DNA of 64,000 nt from Adineta ricciae (Eukaryota > Rotifera > Eurotatoria > Adinetida > Adinetidae). The notes below the pieces were generated by a model. The model was not told the origin of the DNA. It saw nothing but the letters and a program-made list of their open reading frames with translations, and did no database searches. The stretch is taken from the NCBI GenBank assembly GCA_905250025.1, contig CAJNOJ010000036.1, forward strand, positions 496,001-560,000, read 5' to 3'. The number at the start of each line of letters is the position of its first letter. Positions within the stretch are counted from its first letter, which is position 1. Made by a program: the position numbers and the translations under genes. Positions 11,368 through 23,575 of the stretch are shown here, piece after piece.

Positions 11368-13016
11368 TTAACATCTAAATACGTATGATTCCGACGTTCT
11401 ATAAACAGGGTATGCGTAATAATGTTCGTTATGCACCTTATTGAAGCTTTTGTTGCCATCTCGTTCATCGTATCCTGATTATCGAACAGTAAATCACAAC
11501 GATTGTTTTATAATGAAAAGAAATAAACCAAGCAACTTCTCCGTGTTTCACTTCAAACTTCTCTTTCGTTTTCTTACAATATTCATTTTCATTTGATGTA
11601 CATATATGTGCTTCCCACTCTTTGCTTCTACATGCATACAGTGAAGGTTAGTTTTTGTTGATCTGTCCATAACTGATAATCAAAAGGTACGAAGAAGAAA
11701 AAAAACCAAAGCCTAATAATCATCTGTTTTCTCTTCGCTTCTCTCGCTTTTTTTGCTCAATTTGTGCAATGTTATCTTCTTCTTCTCCTTCCTTTCTGTT
11801 TTATTTATGAACTTGTGTGATCTTGCATTTATACATACATGTACGTCATCGATCAAAACAACGATAGAAAACAAAACCGTGTGTCTGTTTGTGTGGTGCT
11901 ATTATTTCCTTTTTCTTTCGCTGTCATTGCATACTGTACGAAGAATCATCAATATTTTGGGAACACAAATGAAGAAGAGTCATTGCCGAGTGGATTTGAT
12001 GATCTATATTATATTCAAGTTTTTGTTTGTTTGTTTTCTTTTCTTTTGTTGTTATCATTTATTACTAGTTTGACAATATCTTACTATTTTATAAGGAGAT
12101 ATTCACGAACTAAAAATCCTCGGAATTCTTTTTTTTGTTATCTGAACTTTCCTCTCGTATGATCATGTTCGATTGTATGGAAACGGTTTATATATATATA
12201 AATATATACATATACATATATTTCAATGCGATGTTCTTCTCTGATATAACTGTGTCGATATGAAAATTAAGTGTGGAAGTCTTGAGGCGACGCATGTACC
12301 ACTAGATATTGTGTATACGCACAAATACTCATCATAAATTCAATCAAACACACAAATCCTTTTGTGTTTTCCTCTCCTTTGTACTATTTATCCTGCATCT
12401 AAACCGTCACATTCCTTGGAATAACAGAAGAGGAAGTCAAGATTTCATACGGAGCCAGAACAACGAACATAATTAATGTAAAAAACACCCTAATTTCAAT
12501 GTTAATATCGAGAGTATCATTCCTGTTAACCTTTGCATTCATGTTCTCACAAATTAAAACTTAATGCACATCTTTTTTTAGAAACACTATGCAGAGAATT
12601 TTTTTTTTCGACATGCTATAGATATATATTTAGAGCATCGTTAACGAGATACATTCTATATATGCCTAAGTGTCACACTTAAAAGAGATATTAACGAGAG
12701 TTGCTTTCAAAGGGAGTGTTTTACTGAAACTTGCATTTTTCTCTCTTTTTCTCGAGTTCAACCATGATAATCTTTCCAGAACACGACAATTGGCTTTCTG
12801 TAGACAATTGATTCACCTGTCATTTTTCTCCTCACACTTGGCAGAAAAAAAGGAAGAAAACCTTCTATTTGCATTTGATAAAGCAGAATTGACGCAATCT
12901 ATTAGCTTTTTGTCTAAATATCATGCATACGCATACCATGTCATATATTTTCTCGACGTTAGCAGTCACATCTGTCTAAATCAATAGCAAAGCTCATACA
13001 CAGGTTATTGATGAAC
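11368..13016. other. Rbfox 3' region and upstream region of the next gene
   Basis: About 1.6 kb, T-rich, with a TA-rich tract near 12188-12221. No coding block is supported. Further short 3' Rbfox exons or UTR could lie here. Confidence 0.5.
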
Positions 13017-13786
13017 ATGGGACATGAAAACTCGAAACATTTTAACGAGAAAATCGTTCTAAAAGATAGTTTAGCACTATCTTCTGATCAAGTTCGATTT
13101 ATATGCCAGCAAACGAATTTAGTCGATAGAGAAGTTCGCCGACGACATGCTCAATTTATCAATTTAATCAAAGATGGTCAAATGACAGAAAAACAATTTA
13201 CTATGGTTCTGCAGAACATCTGGCCAAGAGGTAACGTGCAGAAACTTGCCAATTATCTGTTTAATCGATGGTAACCACAAAGAGATTTGTATCGACAGAT
13301 TTTACGTGTCTGTTTTTATTTAGTGACAAGTATAAAAGAGGATTTATTGAGGCTACTGAGTTTATTATAATTCATTATCAATTGAATGATGGTAAGTAGA
13401 TCGATTCTTGCTAATGAAGTCTATATGCGTCTTTTAATTAGATAAATCTTATCTTGGTTTTCTATTCGATATGCTCGACACTCGCCGCAAAGGGTTAGTC
13501 TACCAAATTGTATCACTGAAAGTTTTATTTTGATGAATCAACTAGATATCTACTGCGAGATGCCATTGAACCATTGTTCGGCTTACTATTTGAACTCATC
13601 GGACATCCAATAGATGAGCAAAATGGTGTTAATATATCTCAAATGCATATTGCCCATCTGATTGAATTGATAGAAACAAATGACAACAAACGACTATTGC
13701 GTGAACACTTCATTAATATTGGAAATGTTGAATGGGTCGACGAGGACAATGGAGCTGGCGCTTTGTTCATTGAACAATCATGTTGA
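13017..13786 (+). CDS. Neuronal calcium sensor-like protein with degenerate EF hands
   Basis: Four exons (13017-13270, 13324-13391, 13442-13493, 13546-13786) give 204 residues, the usual size of frequenin/hippocalcin-type sensors. I chose the ATG at 13017 rather than 13011 because it yields MGHENSK, close to the family N-myristoylation start MGKxNSK. The middle has the EF-hand spacing of the family, but the loops are poor. In DKYKRGFIEATE positions 3 and 5 are Y and R; in DTRRKGYLLRDA positions 3 and 5 are R and K and position 12 is not Glu. Calcium binding is therefore doubtful, while membrane attachment through myristate may remain. The C-terminus (ELIGHPIDEQNG..., HLIELIETNDN) is divergent. 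Assignment to the NCS/calcineurin-B-like superfamily is fairly sure; the function is not. Confidence 0.75.
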
Positions 13787-14889
13787 GGTATTTTAAAGAA
13801 ACATTGTCATTTTCGAATTCAACAAATCTACGTTTGTATTTGTCAAAGCGAGATTTTTACAGATAATAAAATGTTCCGAAAAAGTGTTTGTCTTGAAAAA
13901 CAGACTGGATATCGAACTGTGTCGCTATTTATCCTATGTTTATTAATGAAGAAACTCAGATGTGTGCTTAACATTACTTAGCTTGAAGATAGGAAGATGA
14001 GCATTTCTATTATTCCAGTACTCATATTTGAGTCAAATGCGTTTTTTTCATCTTTATCATGATTCACCCGAAGTAAGAACAATTAAAAATAGACAGAAAG
14101 TAGAACTATCATATATTTTAATGAATAAATGAGTTTTCAGTTAAGAGATAAATTCAAGACGAAGCCTAGTAATCAAAAGAGCTTTTTAATTTCATAGGAA
14201 TTATTAGAGCTTCTAAGCATGCTCTAGACATTAGCATGAAACAAAATGCGATGCCTTGTTAAACAAATCCTCTAGCATTGATTTTCGCCTTCCCCACAAA
14301 ATAACTGCGTACTTCCTTGGTTTTTAATTCGCTTAGATTTTGCCCCGAAAAAGTATCGACCAGCTCGATAACACACAAATGTATAGAATTGCGTATTTAC
14401 ATTTCGGTACATTTATTCCTGAGTCGTCTGACTTTTGGTTATATTTCATTAGTGAATATCGACGTCACTGAGAAATTTCGTCAGAGCTTTTACAAGACAG
14501 AAGAAAAACAACATGTTTTTCATTCTGTCGATAATAACTTTAGAAACAACGCGACCGAAGACATTCTAGAAGGAATAAAACTAAATAGGCAATCCGATTG
14601 GTGTTTCCACATAACAACGCAATTCGCATTACTTCAGTTTTATGGTGTCATCAGTCTATCGATAGAGACAACGCCTACCTCCCCAAGTAAAAAAAAAAGG
14701 AGGCAGAACAGAGTAAACGATAGACACACACACACACACACACATACACGCATCTATACATTTTAGGTTTATCTGCGTTTGTTTCTTTCATGTTATCGTT
14801 CTTCACGTGCACAGAACGAAATTAAATCTTTTTGCGTATATACATTTCTCATTTGGCGAAAATAAAGGTTTCATCCGTATCGTCAAAAT
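13787..14889. other. Intergenic, no gene seen
   Basis: AT-rich spacer of 1.1 kb. An open frame at 14317-14766 runs into the AC repeat and shows no family or splice support, so it was not accepted. The region probably holds the nuclear receptor promoter. Confidence 0.55.
14724..14744. repeat. (AC)n microsatellite
   Basis: A run of about ten AC dinucleotides, about 145 bp upstream of the nuclear receptor ATG. Confidence 0.9.
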
Positions 14890-16258
14890 ATGAATTCCAA
14901 TTTAGCTGAATCAGTACCAATCTCAACGAAAAATAAAGTCGGTCGACGCGTGTCCAAGCAAAGTATATGTTTGGTGTGTGGTGATGTCGCTCGAATTATC
15001 AACTACGGTGCACTTTGTTGCCAGGCGTGCAAAACCTTCTTCCGTCGAAACGTGTCGCATGTAAATATTTGAAAAGTCAATATTTTCTCGTGTGACTTCT
15101 CTTTTTTTTCATACGATAGGGAAAACAAGTATGTCGATATAATGGATGTTGCGAAATAACGAAATTTACACGATTGGGTTGTACAGCTTGTCGATTGAAG
15201 AAATGCTTTGCTTGTGGAATGAATCCCGAATTCATACGTGTAACAGACCAACATACAAATCATACACCAGTGAAACGACAAAACAAGGAAACTAATGATG
15301 ATGATGTTGATGTCAATAATGCGAAAAAGCCGAACATAGTATGTAAAAGCGTCTTAGCATAGCCAAATTTTAATCATGTATTCTTTCAAATTAGGACCCA
15401 TCTCCTCCGAAATTGCAAACTCTCGATCTATTGGAAAGTGATCGTTCATCTTTAAGTCACTTCGAATGGACATTGCTTTCCAATGTTATTCATGCTTACG
15501 ATAGATTCGAAGCTTCATCGAATATATCCACTAGTACGAACTATTTAGTTCACTTACCAGCTGAAACTCTATTTCGCAATACCCATACATATAATCTATT
15601 CAAAACGTATTACACAACAGCACAATTGTTTGTTGCATCGTCAGCCGATTACAAAATTCTGACTTCCGCTGAGCAATGTTCATTATTAAAACGGAATTTA
15701 AATGGTCTCTTTATATTCTGCGCTGAGGTCGTTTGTCGAGACTTAAAAATGCTTGAACATCCTGTCTGGTTCAATACCTTAACTTACACCTTAGGGTCTG
15801 TTATGGTCGGACGAAAAAGGTATCTTAACAAGAAGCTTGAACATGATAATACGCTGATTAAATTAATGCTGATTATTCTTGCGTTCTCTTCCAATTGTTG
15901 CATGTTAGACGAACGAGATGGCATATTTCAAGATCATCTACTTATCGGAACGTTTCGTTTATTCGGCAGTCAAAACGTATTCGTTGAAATTCTTTGGAAA
16001 TATATGCTCTATCGGTACGGCTACCGAGATACAGTGCGTCGATTTTCGGGATTAGTCAAGCAAACGCTCGATCTCATATCGCTAGTTGTCAATATGTATC
16101 GGAGTGACCGAATGCATCAATACTTTCTCGATGAAGCAATCAAATTAGCAACATCATCGGTAAAAATTGGTGAAAACGATTCTATTCCCCTATGGGGCAA
16201 AACTCCGCTTGACTCGATTGAATCAACTCCAATGACTTTTGGATATTATTGTACATAA
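14890..16258 (+). CDS. Nuclear receptor (zinc-finger DBD plus ligand-binding domain)
   Basis: Three exons (14890-15060, 15120-15338, 15395-16258) give 417 residues. The DNA-binding domain has finger 1 as C-x2-C-x13-C-x2-C (CLVCGDVARIINYGALCCQAC) and finger 2 as C-x5-C-x9-C-x2-C (ending TRLGCTACRLKKC), then the standard RLKKCFACGM. The P-box reads CQACKTFFRR instead of the common CEGCKGFFRR, so the DNA half-site preference may differ. A linker rich in Asp/Asn (NDDDVDVNN) leads to a helical ligand-binding domain of about 280 residues that I cannot assign to a subfamily. It should act as a nuclear transcription factor. Such divergent receptors are numerous in rotifers. The ligand is unknown. Confidence 0.9.
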
Positions 16259-16314
16259 TTTTGGTTTGCGGGAAAAGTAACGTAATTATATTTTATTTAC
16301 AAAAAAAAACAAAT

Positions 16315-17632
16315 TTAATTGCTAAATCCCCAAAAAGAACTTGGTAAATCATGCACATCTCTAGCTCGTTTCACTGCTGACGTAAATGATGACACACAAT
16401 TACCGATGAAATAATCCGCGTGAGCTAACATAGCTACATCCATGACAGGTAACCATGGATCGAGATGTTTAACTTTTACTCGTTGTGCTGCGAGGTACTC
16501 TTCGATTTCGTTGATCATAGGTCTTTTGTCCGTAGCTACATAAATGTTATGTATACGTGTACGAAGGACGACATTTTTCAATAAACGAAGAATTTCGTCG
16601 TCGGAAGGATAACAAATCTTATGAGTAACATAAGTTTGTGTTGACGATGGTAAATCAAAACATTGAGGTGAAGCCATGTAGGAACGCGTCTTGTACGATT
16701 CAACATCTTTACAAGAATTTTTCCAATCGATATCATTCCGTAGATGAATTCCTATAAAGTGAAATGGAGTACTTCACTGCAAACTTGTCCAAGGTATTCA
16801 TTACATACCAATATACGGTTCATTGTTGAACAATGTCTTTTGGTTATGTCGAACTTCGTTGAGGATTCGATCTGACCAAGTCATATATTTTTGTAAGTGA
16901 CGATGTTCAGCTAACATGGGAAACGATGCCGGTGCTCCTTTCAAAGCTAAAACAGGATATTTATCTGCAGGAAATAACCGATGCCATTGTTCAGTTGAAT
17001 ATTCGTCATAGCCAAGTTGATAGGTAGCCGTATCAGTAAAGCTGACGTTTAACTCGTTCCAAAAGGCACCAAATGGATTGCCTTCCTTCATTTGACATTC
17101 CGATTTCGGTCGATCCGCCGATAACCAGCAAAATCCAATACGAGATTCAGGTGGCCATACTTTTGGTGCCAAATTTTTCATAAAATCTTCCGCATCAACG
17201 ACGCGATGATATGCACGAAGAGATTCAATTTGAAACCACTCAGAATATGGAATATTTTTATACGTACGCCACTAAACAAAATTGGGCTAATCAGCTCAAA
17301 GATTAACAAAACTAAATCAGGTTTTCTTTTTGTCATTCATCGTCTATCTTCGCACTGCCGCTCTTTAAAATTTAATCTCGAATAAATGCTCAAATTCGGA
17401 GTCAGTCTCTTATGATTTAATTGAAAAATGACCTACGTACAGGTGGCACAATTAACGTTCGATTGATTGATTTAGCAAATGCCAAGCCTCCCAGAAAATG
17501 TTCTGCTTGATTACCAAATCGACCCATACATAAACAAAAAATGATATAACCATTTGGATCAATGTCTTCTTCTGTTCGAATATGAAGAATAAAACTGATG
17601 AAAATGGCAACACCAAACAGATCGAACTTCAT
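16315..17632 (-). CDS. POFUT1: GDP-fucose protein O-fucosyltransferase 1
   Basis: Three exons on the minus strand (17441-17632, 16809-17271, 16315-16751) give 363 residues; human POFUT1 is slightly longer. The enzyme adds O-fucose to EGF repeats, for example in Notch, in the ER lumen. Landmarks are a signal peptide (about residues 1-19), then [39 protein letters not shown], the GDP-fucose-binding [14 protein letters not shown] with the catalytic-site Arg, and YMASPQC. All follow the family order. The C-terminus reads SSFWGFSN and lacks the KDEL-like retention signal found at the end of animal POFUT1 (RDEF in human, from memory). ER retention may be lost or use another route. The gene shares an upstream region with CFAP58. 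Confidence 0.95.
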
Positions 17633-18213
17633 CTAAACGAGACTCCGTCAAATGAAATGAAACAATGTATATTTCTCTTTTCTTGTCACATCTAGACAAG
17701 AATTTTATTTAAACAATTTCAAGTAAACAAATAAGGTCATCTCTCTCTCTTTTTTTCACACACACTCGTCAATAAATACGTATATATGTTTCAAATGCTG
17801 ATATTTGTTGATAAAAGTGGCAAACGGACGATTAATTTTCAATTGACACGTATTTAATCTGATTCTTTTTCATCCAACCCACAAATGACAATTCGATTGA
17901 AATACGTCCTTTCTTCACCTGTCGACAGTGACATCTTTGCCTTTGAAAATAAAGAAAACTTAAATATGACAGGCCGAACACACTTAAAGGTGGTTGCTAG
18001 CAACCGCAATGAGGTTACTGTTTAAATGGTTGATAATAAAAATATTCGAATATAATTAAAAGCAAAGAAACGACTATTTCCTGTTCATACAACATATCGA
18101 CTAGAAGAGCAGATATCGTTCGTTCTTTTTTCGAATGAAATATTGTACAATAGAAATAAATTTTCGCTTGTTTTTCGATTAGATTTACATAGAGATCGAT
18201 CTACGAGTCAATC
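17633..18213. promoter_or_regulatory. Bidirectional upstream region of POFUT1 and CFAP58
   Basis: These 580 bp separate two divergently read genes and should hold both promoters. The notable element is the X-box palindrome at 17992-18005. There is a CT-rich tract near 17741-17754. Confidence 0.65.
17992..18005. promoter_or_regulatory. RFX-type X-box, perfect palindrome
   Basis: GGTTGCTAGCAACC reads the same on both strands and fits the RFX half-sites GTTGCY/RGCAAC with no spacer. It sits 209 bp upstream of the CFAP58 ATG, the kind of position known for ciliary gene X-boxes. Confidence 0.7.
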
Positions 18214-21200
18214 ATGTCGGACGATCGTCAATCGCCCGATAATACTAGCACTGATCCAGGCGCTCCGGGCTCGGCTATGCCTGATGTCGATAGTTCGAAA
18301 AAATCAGCTATGGTCCGCACAGCTTTCGATGATGGTGCATTGAAAGTAATGGAAGACGAATTCCAGGTATGTGTCCGTTTTCTATTCGTAAGAAAAACAA
18401 AGAGCTGAAGTTGATATGAACGTTTGTTTAGACGGTATTGAATGAACTTGTCGCTGGTGATCGAAGTTTGGATAAATTCCGAAGTGAATATGAGAAACTT
18501 CATCGAGCATTACTGAAATCTCACGAGAGCGAGAAGCGTTTGATGCAAAAATGTCGCGAGTTGAATTCGGAATTGGTCACCAATTCGGCCAAGGTTCAAT
18601 CGGCCATGAAATTAAGCGAAGAAGACAAAAGTGCTATCAATTCACTACGAAAAGAAATCGAAAAAGCTTGGAAAATGGTCGATGCAGCTCATGAAAAAGA
18701 ACAGCGAGCAAAGGAAACTGTGCAAAGTCTCCGACTTGAAATCAACAACTTAACCAACTTAGTCGAACAAGGAGCAGGTATGATCGAAGTCATTCTTTGA
18801 ATTACAGTACCTTTACTTTTATGACTGTTGTTTGGACGAACGTCTCATATTACTTTATTACTCGAGAAGCTTTCTCATCTATTGACACATTTCATATCTG
18901 TTACAGATCATTCGCAAGTCGGTAGAGAAATGAAAAACAAATCTTTTCGACATTTGTATCACTGATAGTCTGTCAACGATTGAATAAGTTGCACTAAATG
19001 AGATAAAAAAAAGATCCCATCCGACTCTGAATTGAATACATACTCGTTCGAAATACGTCGTACATGTCTACAATTGCATATCAACTAATCATCTGTCTTA
19101 ACTACCTTTACACATGTAACTCGCAAATAGTTCTTATCAGTTCCGTTAGTTACAGGACAGATAAAACATTTTCATACTTTCAAACACAAATTCCTTTCTC
19201 ATGGACGAAGTCATGTCGTTTTTAGGTATGAATGTTGGTCAAGAACAAGATGTCAGTGATCTGATGAATGTCCGAGCGGAATTAACACAAGAACGTGATA
19301 AATTGTTGGGTGATATCACACAATTACGTCGTGAGCTCGACGATGGTTCTTTGAAACAGACCGATCTCGAAAAAAAAATCCATGAGTCCAATGAGCAAAT
19401 CGTCACTTTGCAGGAAAAGATCACTCAAGCGAAGAACGAAAACATGAAAGAAACGAAGAAACGAGTTAGTTTCTTGATCTCAATTGACATTTGTTTTCTT
19501 TGATGAAAAGCTCGCTTTTCTAGGAACAAGTTGAATTGGAATTGAAAACAAGTAAACAAAATTTGGATCTCAAAAATGCCGAATTTAAATCACAGGCGGC
19601 TCAATTGGAAACTCAACAGCAAGAATTGAAGAAATCTCAACAACATTTGCGACAACTAAAAGACGACAATGTTCGTTTAACCAAAGAGAACCAAATCCTT
19701 CAAGTTCGTTTAGACAATTCTCGTACTCAATTTACTGAACTTGTAACAACAAATGAAAAACTTGCGAATGACTGTGCACACCGTGTTACTGAGCTAAAGG
19801 AGAAAGAAGATGAGTTAGTTCAATTGCGCAAAGAACGGGACAGTGAGCAGAAGAAAAAAGATCATGTGGAAAAACGCCTTCGGACGGTGGAAGATCAAAT
19901 TGGTGAAGCTGAACAAAAACGTGAAGCTCTACGTTCAGTAATTGCATCGTTGGAACACGAAATCGAGCGCTTCAAAAAGAATCAAGAAGATAATCGACGA
20001 CAGATCGAAAGTTTAACACGCGAACGGGAACAATTGAATAAAACATGTCAGAAGTTAATTGCTGATAATCAAAAGCAAACCGATCAGGTGAAAACGTTCG
20101 ATCAATCGAAGAAGACTTTGGAACAAGACATCACGAATTATAAAGATGAAGCGGGTAAACAACGAAAGATTATTCTTAAGATGGAAAAAGAAAGAGATCG
20201 GTAAGAAAAGACATTTTCCGATCGAAATCTAACATTTTTCTTTTTCGATTAGTTATATCACTGAAGCTGGCCAGTTGACAAATCAAGTTCTTGCTTTGAT
20301 GGAAGAAGTGAAAAAGAAAGAGTTGGAACTGTTTGATCAAAAGAAGAAAATTGCTGAACTGGAAACTCGACTCAAACAACAACAAAACTTATACGAAGCG
20401 GTTCGATCGGATCGGAATTTATATTCGAAGAACTTGATCGAGACACATGATGAAATTAGTGAGATGAAACGCAAATTGAAAATCATGAACCATCAAATCG
20501 ATCAGTTGAAAGAAGAAATTCAAGGCAAAGAGCAGGATCTCGTCCGTGCACAAGCTGAGCATGATAAAGTAAAGAAAGAAAAAGAACAACTGATGGTCAA
20601 TGTAGAACAGCTGAAAAAAGAAGCAACGAAAAAAGAAGAAGCATATGCCAACCAAAAATCGGAATTCGAACGATTAAATAAACAACTATCCGAAGCAACT
20701 GATGAAAGAAAAAAACAACTCAAGCAACTGCAACAAGTATTGCGAATAGCACTACGATATTCTTTCGTTTTTACATCGATATTTTAGGTAATTGCCGAAC
20801 GTGATGTTCTTGGTACACAACTCGTCCGTCGAAATGACGAACTTGCGCTTCTTTACGAAAAATTGAAAATCCAACAATCGACTTTGAACAAAGGCGAATT
20901 GCAATACAAAGGTCGTTTAGAAGATTTACGTTTGTTGAAACTGGAATTGAAGAAATTACGTCACGAGAAAGGCACTTTACAAGATAAAGTCGCCAATACC
21001 GATGATCTCAAACGCGAAGTGTTCCAAGTTCAACGAGAATTACTACGAGAACGTACACGTTGCCGAGCATTGGAAGAAGAACTGGAAAATCCGATGAATG
21101 TTCATCGATGGAGAAAATTAGAAGGTAGTGATCCATCAACCTACGAATTAATACAAAAAATTCAATTGTTACAAAAACGACTAATACAAAAAACAGAGGA

Positions 21201-21762
21201 AGTCGTACAAAAAGAATTATTAATTCAAGAAAAAGAAAAATTGTATGCAGAATTGAAGCGTATCTTAGGTAAGTGACGATTGTTTGTCAAATTCAGTGCT
21301 TGAAGTCGGTTGTTTTAGCTCGTCAACCGGGTCCTGAAGTAGCTGAACAGTTATCGATTTACCAGGAAACGCTGAAAGCTAAAACCAAGCAATTGAAATC
21401 GTTGGCTAGTGAAGTAAACATGTACGAGAATCAAATTGATGATTACAAATACGAAACTGACAAGTTAAATCGGCAATTGGCCGAAGTTCGACAGAAATAT
21501 TTCTTACAGAAGAAACGAGAAGCTATGGCACGTGAACGTGATCGTCTTTCTCAAACGCAACAACAACTCACCACAACAGTTAATGGAATTACTTTACAAC
21601 AACCAGCACCTGATCTCATTCAACCAAATCGATCGAGGTAACAACGTTTTTGACGAAAAAGAAAAAAAAAAACTTTCGTATTGTTTCAGTGATCAACCTC
21701 GTTTCACCGGCGGTGGTTTCAATCTTCGAGCAACATCCCGAACTCCTGTTGTCAATGCCTAA
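18214..21762 (+). CDS. CFAP58: Cilia- and flagella-associated protein 58
   Basis: Eight exons (18214-18366, 18432-18777, 19226-19464, 19524-20200, 20253-20736, 20788-21268, 21319-21637, 21690-21762) close in phase to 923 residues; human CFAP58 (CCDC147) is about 870. The protein is almost entirely coiled coil. Recognisable CFAP58 stretches are KMVDAAHEKEQRAKETVQSL, LTNLVEQGAG, MNVHRWRKLEGSDPSTYELI, LLIQEKEKLYAELK and ARQPGPEVAEQL. CFAP58 works in the axoneme and is needed for ciliary and flagellar assembly. The intron 18778-19225 is, at 448 bp, far longer than the others. The ATG at 19201 just before exon 3 lies in that intron and is not the start. The start MSDDRQSPD has a short acidic head. 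A palindromic X-box lies upstream. Confidence 0.94.
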
Positions 21763-21965
21763 CCATTATCTTCAACTTTACATTTAAAATAAAATAACAA
21801 GGACTTATTTTTATGTAATATATATATTCACAAAACTATATAGATGAACACGATTGCAATCGTTTTTTTTTTCGAATTCTGTCTTCATTTCAATCTTTTC
21901 GAAAATGCTTGTGAACGAAAAGTATCACGGCAAAGTCTCGTCTTCTTTAATAATTGCTGAGATAT

Positions 21966-22622
21966 TTAGTTATGTGAATATTGTTGATAAAAAACGTCCG
22001 CTAATCTCGTATATCCATGTGCCGACGGATGAAATCCATCGTAAGATATGTATTCAGGATGTGTAGCTAATTCTTTCCAATGAGCGAACAAATCAACTAG
22101 TTCGCATTGATTTTTCTGTACAATATCCCGAATGGCGTCATTCCATAGTGCAACTTGGGCACTTAGAAACTGCTTCGATATACCAAAGGCTGTATAAATA
22201 TTCACTTGCGCTAGATCGGGGATATTTCCTACTAAAATTCGTGTGTCTTTGCTGGATTTTGATCGAAGTTGAGATAACATATCGTTTAAATTGGCTTTAT
22301 AACTTGTTAATATCGAAGGATTGAATATTTGCTGATTGAAATCATTCACTGCTAACCAAATCGTGATGACATGGGCATTTTGTTCTAGTGCTCTTGGTAA
22401 TTGCTGACGAAGAGCATCGGCAAGAGTCGAGCCACTTCGTCCGAGATTTACGGTTTGTTGTGCATTAATTAACGAAGCGAATTTCGGTACCCAGCCATCT
22501 TTCGACGGCTGAGACGTGCCAACACCTACACCATCCGATGCACACAACGCGACGTATGTAAGAAGAAAGTTAGATGTCGAGCCCATTGGACCTAACAGAT
22601 ATAAAAATATGAAGAAAATCAT
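21966..22622 (-). CDS. SGNH/GDSL-type hydrolase, bacterial type
   Basis: 218 residues, apparently intronless. Catalytic blocks are visible: nucleophile Ser in YVALCASDGVGVGT (bacterial proteins usually read ALGASDxVGVG), block II NLGRSGST, block III WLAVNDF and block V DGFHPS with the Asp/His pair. This family hydrolyses esters or acyl groups. The wording of the motifs matches bacterial SGNH hydrolases rather than animal platelet-activating-factor acetylhydrolases, so I infer horizontal acquisition. The hydrophobic start MIFFIFLYLLGP could be a signal sequence. Alternatively the true start is MGSTSNF, with an intron acceptor TGTTAG just before it. The usual Gly before Ala-Ser is Cys here, an oddity beside the nucleophile. 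The gene is convergent with CFAP58. Confidence 0.8.
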   Translation of the reverse strand: MIFFIFLYLLGPMGSTSNFLLTYVALCASDGVGVGTSQPSKDGWVPKFASLINAQQTVNLGRSGSTLADALRQQLPRALEQNAHVITIWLAVNDFNQQIFNPSILTSYKANLNDMLSQLRSKSSKDTRILVGNIPDLAQVNIYTAFGISKQFLSAQVALWNDAIRDIVQKNQCELVDLFAHWKELATHPEYISYDGFHPSAHGYTRLADVFYQQYSHN

Positions 22623-23575
22623 CGGCAGAAGAAAGAGTAAAACGCACTTTGGAAAAAAGAAATTTCACCGGCTGTGAAAAACTAATAGTATGAACGACGC
22701 CAGTCTTTCCGCCACGTATTTATATCGTCATGAATGATGTGTAACACGTTCTCCATCCTTCTCTTCTTGTTATTTGCACTGAATGACTTCTAATAAATCG
22801 TTCGTGTCCTGTTTTTTCCTCGTCTCTATCATTCTTTGACAGAAAAGCAAAAGAATATGAGATTATGACTCAGTTACTTGTCCAATAGTAAGAGATACAT
22901 ATTTTTGTGACAAATGCTAAGTTGAAGTACTGAAGAAAATCAGTAGTCATTCGTACGATATTATTTGGTTCTTGGATTGAAACTCTATACAAAATAATTG
23001 ATACGCCGAGTCTATGTTTGTTTCGAAGGCCAAATGAGAGTGAAAATATGTGATTATGTCGTTTCTATTTAATGTACTTTTAGCTGAGAGTACATGAGGT
23101 AGATTATTTGCACAACAAGAATCCGTAGAAAAAAGAACAGAACGAAACTACTATCGATTTCAATTTTCTGGAGTCGTTTGTTTTAGTGTTCGAAGAATGA
23201 ACAAAGACTGAAAAAGAACATGACATATTATGTATGAAGTCCTCTAAGACATTGTGTGTACCAAAAATATTCGATTGACGTAGAATTATGTAGACGCATG
23301 AATTCACGGATTTGCGAATAGTTTTCTCGCATTTTCTTTCGATAAGCCAACAGACATAATTGTAACAAATCGCCACATATACATGGATGAATTGCGTTCG
23401 TGATGTACCGTTGATTCAACACAAAGGTCGGTATGTCTCAGCTAGTACTTGGGGTAGAGCGTCTACGTAGATTCATCACGCGTCTCTATGACACATTTGT
23501 TTTTCACAACAAACATAGACAGAACGTTTTTCTCTTCTTCTTCTCATTTGGTGATTAGCGCTTTTTGTTTTCACT
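22623..23575. other. Intergenic, no gene seen
   Basis: Spacer upstream of the SGNH hydrolase. Minus-strand open frames at 23104-23422 show no recognisable family and lie beside transposon debris. Confidence 0.5.

Noticed and set aside
12670..12987. Open frame of 105 codons upstream of the calcium-sensor gene
   Set aside because: No domain; ends just before the true ATG of the next gene and lacks coding character.
14317..14766. Open frame of 149 codons
   Set aside because: Ends in the AC repeat, has no ATG-led family similarity and no domain; reads as chance in AT-rich spacer.
19201..19225. ATG just before CFAP58 exon 3 as an alternative start
   Set aside because: It lies in the intron before the TTTTTAG acceptor; the CFAP58 motif continues in phase from exon 2.
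23104..23422. Minus-strand open frames beside the RT relic
   Set aside because: No family recognised; most likely chance or debris.
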